Source: VRUE01 sp036525295
GTDB taxonomy: Bacteria; Actinomycetota; Thermoleophilia; Solirubrobacterales; 70-9
Length of the DNA: 6,949 nt
Assembly: GCA_036525295.1 (NCBI GenBank)
Contig: DATDAQ010000030.1
Coordinates: 1-6,949, forward strand
Direction: 5' to 3'
Shown: positions 1 through 4,911 of the stretch, piece after piece
How the letters are laid out: every line of letters starts with the position of its first letter
Numbering within the stretch: the first letter of the stretch is position 1
Position numbers and translations under genes: made by a program
Notes under the pieces: generated by a model
The model's database searches: none
What the model was told of the DNA's origin: nothing
The model's input: only the letters and a program-made list of their open reading frames with translations

Positions 1-44
1 CCCCCCCACGTCCCTTCAACTCAAAGCGAAACCTTCTGTGGTCC

Positions 45-1214
45 TTATGATTCGACCTCGGCGGCCTGCTGCTCCGCCTTGGCCTTGCCGCGTGCGTTTG
101 CCGCGATGAACTCCTCGGTCCGCTCGCGTGCTTCGTCGTCGGGGCGCTGGGAGTGCGGCGACTTCATCAGGTAGCTGGAGGGACCATCGAGCTGGCCGGC
201 GATGCCGTTGTTGAGCGCCAGCTTGATCAGCCGCACCGCGTCGATGACGACCCCGGCCGAGTTGGGCGAGTCCCAGACCTCGAGCTTCAGCTCGACGTTG
301 AGCGGCACGTCGCCGAAGGCTTTGCCCTCGAGGCGGATGTGTGCCCACTTGCGGTCGGTGAGCCAGGCGACGTAGTCGGAGGGGCCGACGTGGACGTCCT
401 CGTCAGGCAACTCGTGGCCCATGATCGAGGTGACCGCGTTGGTCTTGGAGATCTTCTTCGAGTCGAGGCGCTCGCGCTCGAGCATGTTGAAGAAGTCCAT
501 GTTGCCGCCAACGTTGAGCTGCGAGGTGCGCTCCATGCGCACGCCGCGGTCGTGGAAGAGGCGGGCGAGCTGGCGGTGGACGATCGTCGCCCCGACCTGG
601 GACTTGATGTCGTCACCGATGATCGGCAGCCCGGCCTCCTGGAAGCGCTTGTCCCAGTAGTCCTCGCGGGCGATGAAGACGGGCAGGCAGTTGACGAAGC
701 CGACGCCGGCCTTGAGCGCCTGCTCGACGTACCACTTGGTCGCGTCCTCGGAGCCGACCGGCAGGTAACAGACCAGAACGTCGGCCTTGGTCTCCTTGAG
801 GATGCCGACGACGTCGGCGGTTTCGCCCGGAGCTTTGACGATCTTCTGCTTGAGGTACTTGCCGAGGCCGTCGAGGGTCATTCCCCGCTCGACCTTGACG
901 CCGAGGCTGGGCACCTCGGCGAACTTGATCGTGTCGTTCTGCCCCGACCAGATCGCCTCGGAAAGGTCCTTGCCGACCTTCTCGGAGTCGATGTCGAAGG
1001 CGGCGACGAACTCGACGTCGCGGACGTGGTAGCCGCCCAGGTCGACGTGCATCAGACCGGGCACTTCCTCGCTGGGGTCGGCGTCCTTGTAGTACTGGAC
1101 GCCCTGGATGAAGGAGTTGGCGCAGTTGCCGACGCCGACGATCGCGACGCGGACCTTCTCGTCCGTGCGGGCGGCGCCGTTGCTGCTGCCGTTTGCTCCG
1201 TTGCTATCGCTCAT
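45..1214 (-). CDS. ino1: Inositol-3-phosphate synthase (actinobacterial Ino1 type)
   Basis: This 389-residue cytosolic enzyme converts glucose 6-phosphate to 1D-myo-inositol 3-phosphate using NAD, the first step toward phosphatidylinositol and, in many actinobacteria, mycothiol. An N-terminal Rossmann motif, VGVGNCANS, lies at about residues 26-34. The family core GDDIKSQVGAT (200-210, with the conserved lysine K204) follows, then NVGGNMDFFNM (234-244), KISKTNAV (254-261) and DSPNSAG (315-321). The length fits the short bacterial form, not the longer eukaryotic one. I start it at ATG 1214 because AGGAAGGA lies 11 nt upstream; an in-frame start at 1259 would put that site inside the gene and add residues without conserved features. 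The tail after about residue 355 is charged and Ala-rich. It is the last gene of the inositol-lipid cluster, 61 nt after the transferase. The family call is secure. Confidence 0.96.
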   Translation of the reverse strand: MSDSNGANGSSNGAARTDEKVRVAIVGVGNCANSFIQGVQYYKDADPSEEVPGLMHVDLGGYHVRDVEFVAAFDIDSEKVGKDLSEAIWSGQNDTIKFAEVPSLGVKVERGMTLDGLGKYLKQKIVKAPGETADVVGILKETKADVLVCYLPVGSEDATKWYVEQALKAGVGFVNCLPVFIAREDYWDKRFQEAGLPIIGDDIKSQVGATIVHRQLARLFHDRGVRMERTSQLNVGGNMDFFNMLERERLDSKKISKTNAVTSIMGHELPDEDVHVGPSDYVAWLTDRKWAHIRLEGKAFGDVPLNVELKLEVWDSPNSAGVVIDAVRLIKLALNNGIAGQLDGPSSYLMKSPHSQRPDDEARERTEEFIAANARGKAKAEQQAAEVES

Positions 1215-1225
1215 GAAATTCGAAG

Positions 1226-1233
1226 TCCTTCCT
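1226..1233 (-). promoter_or_regulatory. Ribosome binding site of ino1
   Basis: AGGAAGGA on the minus strand lies 11 nt before ATG 1214. The spacing is slightly long, but it is the only purine-rich site nearby and it decides the start in favour of 1214 over the in-frame start at 1259. Confidence 0.6.
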
Positions 1234-1275
1234 CGATCGGGCTGAGTCGCAAGGGACACCCGGGGTCGGGGCTGG

Positions 1276-1941
1276 TTACAGGTCTGGGGGGGTTGAGGCC
1301 TCGCTTGAAAGCTGATTCCTGACGTGCCATACGCGCTGGATCGTCGTGATTATGGTCAGCACCGCGATCAGGTAGACCGCCGGGGCCAGAAGCTCGAAGT
1401 CGCCGATCCCGGCGCCCTTGGCGAAGACCAAGCCGATGGAGAGTATGACTACCCGCACCGGTCGCGTCGCCAATCCCACCTTGCACTCGACCCCGAGCGC
1501 CTCGGCGCGGGCTCGCGTGTAGGAGACCATCAGCGAGCCGAGCACCGCGACCACACACATCGCGGCGGCGAAATCCTGCCCGGTGGCGGCGAAGTAGCCG
1601 GCGACGGCGGCCAGCACGACCCCCTCCTCGATCCGGTCGAGAGTCGAGTCGAGGAAGGCGCCGAAGAGCGTGCCCTTGCCAGACATCCGCGAGTAGCGAC
1701 CGTCCAGCGTGTCCATCACCGAGCCGACGACGAAGGCGACGCCGGCGAGGAAGAAGAGACGCTGGGTGACGAGCGCCGCCGCGACCAGGTTGCCGACGAG
1801 GCCGGCGATCGAGATCGCGTTCGGAGTCAGCCGCGACTCGATCAGGCGCTCGCGGGCGTAGGCGCGAAGCTCCTGGCCGTTGCGGGCCTGGCGGCCGTTG
1901 CGGCGGCGGTCGGGGGCCCTTTGGGGCGCCGAGGGTTCCAT
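1276..1941 (-). CDS. CDP-alcohol phosphatidyltransferase, probable phosphatidylinositol-phosphate synthase
   Basis: This 221-residue integral membrane enzyme would join CDP-diacylglycerol to inositol 3-phosphate, giving phosphatidylinositol phosphate, as mycobacterial PgsA1 does. The family signature D-x2-D-G-x3-R-x8-G-x3-D-x3-D is complete at residues 77-102 (D77, D80, G81, R85, G94, D98, D102). A Ser stands at residue 84, where the usual motif has Ala before Arg. The stretch SYTRARAEALG (140-150) followed by ATRPVRVVI (158-166) resembles the PgsA1 substrate-binding region. Several hydrophobic segments lie between about 43 and 205, after a basic, soluble N-terminus of about 35 residues. It lies between the PAP2 gene (30-nt gap) and ino1 (61-nt gap), so the enzyme making its acceptor is encoded next door. 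No Shine-Dalgarno site precedes the ATG. Phosphatidylglycerophosphate synthase is the main alternative, but the ino1 neighbour argues for inositol phosphate. Confidence 0.88.
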   Translation of the reverse strand: MEPSAPQRAPDRRRNGRQARNGQELRAYARERLIESRLTPNAISIAGLVGNLVAAALVTQRLFFLAGVAFVVGSVMDTLDGRYSRMSGKGTLFGAFLDSTLDRIEEGVVLAAVAGYFAATGQDFAAAMCVVAVLGSLMVSYTRARAEALGVECKVGLATRPVRVVILSIGLVFAKGAGIGDFELLAPAVYLIAVLTIITTIQRVWHVRNQLSSEASTPPDL

Positions 1942-1948
1942 CGACGGC

Positions 1949-1954
1949 AGGCTA
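1949..1954 (-). promoter_or_regulatory. Possible internal -10 box for the phosphatidyltransferase gene
   Basis: TAGCCT on the minus strand fits the actinobacterial TAnnnT pattern and ends 7 nt before ATG 1941, the spacing expected for a leaderless transcript. The gene has no Shine-Dalgarno site. No good -35 box is visible, so this could be chance. Confidence 0.25.
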
Positions 1955-1962
1955 GACGATGG

Positions 1963-1984
1963 GGCCGAGGCCTAGGCCTCGGCC
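1963..1984. repeat. 22-bp perfect palindrome across the PAP2 stop codon
   Basis: Positions 1963-1984 read the same on both strands, from GGCCGAGGC through a central CTAG to GCCTCGGCC. In RNA this gives a 9-bp GC-rich stem with a four-base loop containing the UAG stop of the PAP2 gene. It sits 21 nt before the start of the transferase gene. No T-run follows on the minus strand, so it is not a classic terminator. It could be an mRNA-processing or stability hairpin within the operon, a protein-binding site, or chance in GC-rich sequence. Confidence 0.6.
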
Positions 1985-2751
1985 TCGCGTGGGACCTTGG
2001 CGCGGAAGGCCCAGGCCTCCGGCCGGACCCGAGCGAGCAACCACTGCGCGACCAGGAGAGCGCCCAGCGCCACTCCCCAGCCGAGCACGGCGTCGATCCA
2101 GTAGTGGTTGGCGGTGACGATCGTCACCCAGCAGACCAGCAGCGGCCACGTCGCCCAGAGCACTTTCGAGACGGTGCGGCGGCAGACCATCACGCCGGTG
2201 CCGCCGATCATCATCGCGAAGGCGCAGTGCATGCTCGGCACGGCCGCGTAGGGGTTGATGAAGATCTTCGCCAGGGACGAGTCGTGGCCGACGTCGGAGT
2301 AGGCGCTGAGCGTGTCGACGAAGCCGTACTCGGGGAACATCCGCGGCGGCGCGGTCGGGTAGACCGTGTAGCCGATCAGCGCGATCCCCATCGCGACGAC
2401 GAACATGTTGCGCACGAAGTAAAAGGACTCGTTGCGGAACAGGTAGAGCCAGAGCAGGAACCCGATCGCGACCGAGAACTGGGCGTTGAGATAGATCTGG
2501 TTGGCGAAGTCGATCACCCATTGCGCCGGCAGGAAGAAGGCCTGCAGGCTCGGCTCGAAGAAGCTGCCGATCGATTGCTCGAAGTCGATCACCTGCCGGC
2601 CGTGGGCGAAGGCGAGGGCCCGCTCGGAGTCGACGATGCCGCGAACGAAGGTGTAGGCGAGGTCGACGCTGACCAGGATCGCGATCTGGCGAGTGAAGTC
2701 GCCCCAGCCATGGGGCAGTCGTGCCGTGGCAGCGGCAAAGGCGCGAGACAT
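1972..2751 (-). CDS. PAP2-superfamily membrane protein, Aur1/inositolphosphotransferase-like
   Basis: This 259-residue polytopic membrane protein has the three PAP2 phosphatase/phosphotransferase motifs in diverged form. YPTAPPR (131-137) replaces motif 1, PSMH (172-175, with H175) is motif 2, and NHYWID (215-220, with H216 and D220) is motif 3. The Arg normally found in motif 3 (SRx5Hx3D) is replaced by Thr. The TAPPR box and this motif 3 fit the Aur1-like (inositolphosphotransferase-related) PAP2 branch. Hydrophobic segments lie at about 22-38, 70-88, 92-106, 112-132, 178-190, 198-214 and 221-240. It heads the cluster with the phosphatidyltransferase and ino1, which suggests work on phosphatidylinositol phosphate: either its dephosphorylation or transfer of an inositol-phosphate head group. 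The substrate is inference; the fold is firm. The ATG at 2751 has no Shine-Dalgarno site but has a -10 box placed for a leaderless mRNA. Confidence 0.88.
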   Translation of the reverse strand: MSRAFAAATARLPHGWGDFTRQIAILVSVDLAYTFVRGIVDSERALAFAHGRQVIDFEQSIGSFFEPSLQAFFLPAQWVIDFANQIYLNAQFSVAIGFLLWLYLFRNESFYFVRNMFVVAMGIALIGYTVYPTAPPRMFPEYGFVDTLSAYSDVGHDSSLAKIFINPYAAVPSMHCAFAMMIGGTGVMVCRRTVSKVLWATWPLLVCWVTIVTANHYWIDAVLGWGVALGALLVAQWLLARVRPEAWAFRAKVPREAEA

Positions 2752-2757
2752 TCGGTG

Positions 2758-2763
2758 ATTGTA
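2758..2763 (-). promoter_or_regulatory. -10 box of the inositol-lipid operon, leaderless geometry
   Basis: TACAAT on the minus strand (5 of 6 to TATAAT) ends 6 nt before ATG 2751, so transcription would begin at or next to the A of the start codon. No Shine-Dalgarno site is present, as expected for a leaderless mRNA. No convincing -35 box is seen at 16-18 bp; that position reads AACCCC. Confidence 0.55.
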
Positions 2764-2791
2764 ATTCGTGTGTTAACGGAGGGGTTGGGGA

Positions 2792-2889
2792 GCGGGCGTG
2801 GCCCCTCCCCAGGAGACCGTCCGTATCGCAGTAGGTCAGCTGCGGGAGGTCATCGCTCCCACAGCCTCCTGGGGAGGGGCCACGCCCGC
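2792..2889. repeat. Long inverted repeat with nested hairpin
   Basis: The arms 2792-2815 and 2866-2889 are exact reverse complements over 24 bp (the left arm begins GCGGGCGTGGCC and ends CCCCAGGAG). Between them 2839-2865 forms a second hairpin (GCTG, one mismatch, GGGAG, 7-nt loop, CTCCC, one mismatch, CAGC) that abuts the right arm, leaving about 23 nt unpaired on the left. The element fills most of the 150-nt gap between the hydrolase stop and the operon promoter. No T-run follows either arm. It could be a REP/MITE-like interspersed element, a factor-dependent terminator for the hydrolase, or a structured site upstream of the operon. The pairing is seen directly; the role is not. Confidence 0.8.
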
Positions 2890-2901
2890 CCTGCAAGCCT
2901 T

Positions 2902-3720
2902 TTAGGCGACGAATTCCAGGATCTCGTCCACGAGCTTGGGGTCCTCCAGCCAGGGCCAGTGGCCAGCGGCTGGGACCACTTTTAGCGTGGAGCTTGGGAG
3001 GGCCGATGCGTATGCCTCTGCGAAGCGGGTGGGGAGGTAGATGTCTCGGTCGCCCCAGATGATCTGGGTGGGGCAGGTGAGCTTGTTCAGGTCCTTGCCG
3101 GCCAGGGCCAGGCGGTCGGGGTCGGCGTGGCGGTAGAGGGCAAGGACGGCACGGGAGGTGCCCTTGTCCCAGCGGCGCCAGACCATGTCGACGAACTCGG
3201 GGGGAAACGGGCGGCGGTCGCCGCGGGCCTGGCGCAGGGTCCGCTCCATGCCCCAGCGGGTGGTGCTCGCGTTGGCGAGCTCGCCCCACGGCCGGCGGCG
3301 CCAGACCTGGGCGACCCAGTGCCAGCGGTAACCGGGCAGCAGCGGCACGGCGTCGATCACGACCAGCTTCTCGACCAGCTCCGGCCGCCGCTGCGCCCCG
3401 ATCAGCGCCAGCGCCCCCCAGTCGTGCACGACCAGCTTGTGCCGCGTTACACCCAGCTCATCCAGGCACTTCTCCAGGAACGCCGAGAGCCCGAACATCG
3501 AGTAGTCGAACCGCTTAGGGTCCGGCTTGTCCGAGCGCCCCCACCCCGGCATGTCGATCGCGACAGCAGCCCCACCCCGCTCGAGGAAAGGCAGCCAATC
3601 CTCGCTGTGAGTCGGGTTGCCGTGGCAATAGACCACTGGCGTCCCCTCTCCCGGCACCCGCCGATAGAAGACCCGCGTCCCATCCACCACAAGCTCGAGC
3701 TCTTCGATCGCGTGTGCCAC
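2902..3720 (-). CDS. Alpha/beta hydrolase, Asp-nucleophile type (haloalkane dehalogenase / epoxide hydrolase-like)
   Basis: This 272-residue cytosolic hydrolase starts at GTG 3720. The oxyanion-hole motif HGNPT lies at residues 33-37. The nucleophile elbow is VHDWG with D100 in place of the usual Ser, followed by W101. The likely acid is D226 in WGDRD, and the catalytic His is H254 in AAGHWPW. An Asp nucleophile is the hallmark of haloalkane dehalogenases and epoxide hydrolases. The Asn in HGNP and the Trp after the nucleophile match the dehalogenase halide-binding pair, while the acid after the late strand fits epoxide hydrolases and the DhlA branch. The natural substrate is not evident. The reading frame stays open upstream to 4059, but that part lies opposite the endonuclease III gene. 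An in-frame TTG at 3759 is less likely because it coincides with a -35-like TTGACC. The gene diverges from the glycosylase gene across 42 bp. Confidence 0.85.
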   Translation of the reverse strand: MAHAIEELELVVDGTRVFYRRVPGEGTPVVYCHGNPTHSEDWLPFLERGGAAVAIDMPGWGRSDKPDPKRFDYSMFGLSAFLEKCLDELGVTRHKLVVHDWGALALIGAQRRPELVEKLVVIDAVPLLPGYRWHWVAQVWRRRPWGELANASTTRWGMERTLRQARGDRRPFPPEFVDMVWRRWDKGTSRAVLALYRHADPDRLALAGKDLNKLTCPTQIIWGDRDIYLPTRFAEAYASALPSSTLKVVPAAGHWPWLEDPKLVDEILEFVA

Positions 3721-3728
3721 GAACCCGA

Positions 3729-3759
3729 ACCCTATGGCCGCCCGCCTGAATAGGGTCAA
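3729..3759 (-). promoter_or_regulatory. Promoter of the hydrolase gene
   Basis: On the minus strand a -35-like TTGACC (3754-3759) is followed after 17 bp by CATAGG, or after 19 bp by TAGGGT (3729-3734). TAGGGT ends 8 nt before GTG 3720, so the mRNA would have almost no leader, which supports GTG 3720 as the start. The -10 matches are weak. Confidence 0.4.
3751..3756 (+). promoter_or_regulatory. -10 box of the endonuclease III-cytochrome pair, leaderless geometry
   Basis: TAGGGT (TAnnnT) ends exactly 6 nt before ATG 3763, the same geometry as in front of the PAP2 gene, and there is no strong Shine-Dalgarno site. It overlaps the opposite-strand -35-like hexamer of the hydrolase gene, so the two promoters would compete for the same 42 bp. 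Confidence 0.4.
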
Positions 3760-3762
3760 GCC

Positions 3763-4428
3763 ATGCCCTGGAAACGACCTCCGAAACGCCGCGTCCGGGC
3801 GATCCGGGACCGGTTGCGCGAGATGTACGGGCAGCCCGTCAACGAACCTCACGAACACCCGATAGCCGAGCTGATCAAGACGGTCCTCTCCCAGCACACG
3901 AACGACCGGAATCGGGATCGGGCGTTCGCGGCGCTGCGGGAGCGATTCCCCACTTGGGAGGAGGTGCGCGACGCGCCGGTCTCCGAGGTCGAGGAGGCGA
4001 TCCGACCCGGCGGTCTCGGCAAGCAGAAGGCGCCGCGCATCCAGGCGATCCTCGAGCAACTCGGAGACCCGCCCGACCTCGACTGGACCGAGACGGCGCC
4101 GCGCGAGGAGTCGCTCGAGTTCCTGCTCTCGCTACCGGGGGTGGGGCGAAAAACCGCGGCCTGCGTGCTGATCTTCACCTGGGGCATCCCCGAGATCCCG
4201 GTCGACGTCCACGTCCACCGGGTCGGCGGCCGTCTCGGGCTCTTCCCCGAGAAGGCCTCCTTCGAGCGCATCCACGACGAGATGTTGGCGATAGTCGACC
4301 CCGAGGACGCCTACGAGCTGCACATGAACCTGATCCGCCACGGGCGGGTCCTCTGCCGCCCTAAACCGCGCTGCGGGGAGTGCGAGCTGCGCCGAATGTG
4401 TCCCTGGTACCGTGCCGGGCGCAAATGA
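3763..4428 (+). CDS. nth: Endonuclease III-family DNA glycosylase with Fe-S cluster motif
   Basis: This 221-residue base-excision repair enzyme would remove damaged (typically oxidised pyrimidine) bases and may cut the strand. The helix-hairpin-helix motif LPGVGRKTA (124-132) carries K130, the Schiff-base lysine position that marks bifunctional endonuclease III over MutY. D148 in VDVHVHRV is the catalytic aspartate. The C-terminal cluster ligands are C198, C204, C207 and C213. The first spacing is C-x5-C, whereas E. coli Nth and MutY have C-x6-C; the rest (x2, x5) is normal. The helix usually reading LSAQATD is LSQHTND (42-48), so this may be a sub-branch with its own base preference. It starts at ATG 3763 after a leaderless-type -10 box and overlaps the cytochrome gene by ATGA. 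Confidence 0.9.
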   Translation: MPWKRPPKRRVRAIRDRLREMYGQPVNEPHEHPIAELIKTVLSQHTNDRNRDRAFAALRERFPTWEEVRDAPVSEVEEAIRPGGLGKQKAPRIQAILEQLGDPPDLDWTETAPREESLEFLLSLPGVGRKTAACVLIFTWGIPEIPVDVHVHRVGGRLGLFPEKASFERIHDEMLAIVDPEDAYELHMNLIRHGRVLCRPKPRCGECELRRMCPWYRAGRK

Positions 4429-4844
4429 GCAAAAAGACCTTCATCTCCTTCGGTCTGCTGATCCTCGTCCTCGCGGTCCTGATCCCCTGGCTCGTCTTCC
4501 GCTCGGACGGCGACGCCGCGCGGGGTGCCCAGAAGGTGCCCTCCGACCTCGAGAGCGGCCAGAGCCTCTTTCAGACCAACTGCGGCACCTGCCACGCGCT
4601 CTACGCGGCCGGCACCAACGGCAACTACGGCCCCGACCTCGACGAACTCCTCGCCCCGGCCGGCCCGCCCGAAGGGCCCAGTGCGGCCGACACGATCAAG
4701 GCGACCGAAGGCCGCGTCCTCAATGCGATCGAGGAGGGCGTCGACAGCAGCACCACGCTGGGCCGCATGCCCGGCGGCATCCTCAACGAGCAGCAGTCAG
4801 AAGAAGTCGCCGAATTCGTCGCTCACGTCGCTGGCGAGGGCTAA
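4425..4844 (+). CDS. Membrane-anchored mono-haem cytochrome c
   Basis: This 139-residue protein has a short basic N-terminus (SKK), one hydrophobic segment at about residues 6-25 that acts as an uncleaved anchor, and an extracytoplasmic cytochrome c domain. CGTCH (53-57) binds the haem covalently and M115 in GRMPGG is the likely sixth ligand, so it is class I. It should carry electrons at the outer face of the membrane, for example to a terminal oxidase; the partner is not encoded here. The ATG overlaps the stop of the endonuclease III gene (ATGA, 4425-4428), so translation is probably coupled; no good separate Shine-Dalgarno site is seen. An earlier in-frame start at 4380 would put extra residues before the anchor and is not favoured. 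The link to a DNA glycosylase is odd, since the haem domain lies outside the membrane. Confidence 0.88.
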   Translation: MSKKTFISFGLLILVLAVLIPWLVFRSDGDAARGAQKVPSDLESGQSLFQTNCGTCHALYAAGTNGNYGPDLDELLAPAGPPEGPSAADTIKATEGRVLNAIEEGVDSSTTLGRMPGGILNEQQSEEVAEFVAHVAGEG

Positions 4845-4850
4845 AACCCC

Positions 4851-4901
4851 CGCCGACGGGACGAAATCCGGAACCTGCTTCCGGAAATCGGCCCATCGGC
4901 G
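4851..4901. terminator. Nested stem-loop between convergent genes, probable bidirectional terminator
   Basis: The inner hairpin TCCGGAA / TTCCGGA (4867-4873 with 4879-4885, 5-nt loop) lies inside an outer stem, 4851-4860 with 4892-4901, pairing at 9 of 10 positions. It fills the 67-nt gap between the convergent cytochrome and nuclease-fold genes. On the minus strand the outer stem is followed by GGGGTTTT, a short T-run; on the plus strand there is none. Its position and structure suggest a terminator serving both genes. Confidence 0.55.
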
Positions 4902-4911
4902 AGAAATACCG

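Noticed and set aside
1..44. Possible terminator downstream of ino1
   Set aside because: Only 44 nt are available and I see no convincing stem-loop or T-run on the minus strand.
153..1322. Long plus-strand open frame of 389 codons opposite ino1
   Set aside because: It lies wholly antisense to a secure gene; its Asp/Val/Leu/Gly-rich product and lack of any domain are typical of antisense frames in high-GC DNA.
2792..2889. Short CRISPR array or riboswitch
   Set aside because: There is one inverted pair and no repeated spacer units, and no known riboswitch core was recognised; an inverted-repeat element is the simpler reading.
1324..2985. Plus-strand open frame of 553 codons opposite the lipid genes
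   Set aside because: It spans antisense to two clear membrane-protein genes and the inverted repeat, is rich in Arg, Asp and His, and has no recognisable domain.
1952..3289. Minus-strand open frame of 445 codons in another frame
   Set aside because: It overlaps the PAP2 and hydrolase genes out of frame, crosses the inverted repeat, and its Arg/Pro-rich product has no domain.
3721..4059. N-terminal extension of the hydrolase to 385 residues
   Set aside because: The extra part is antisense to the endonuclease III coding region, has no domain, and would precede a normal hydrolase N-terminus.
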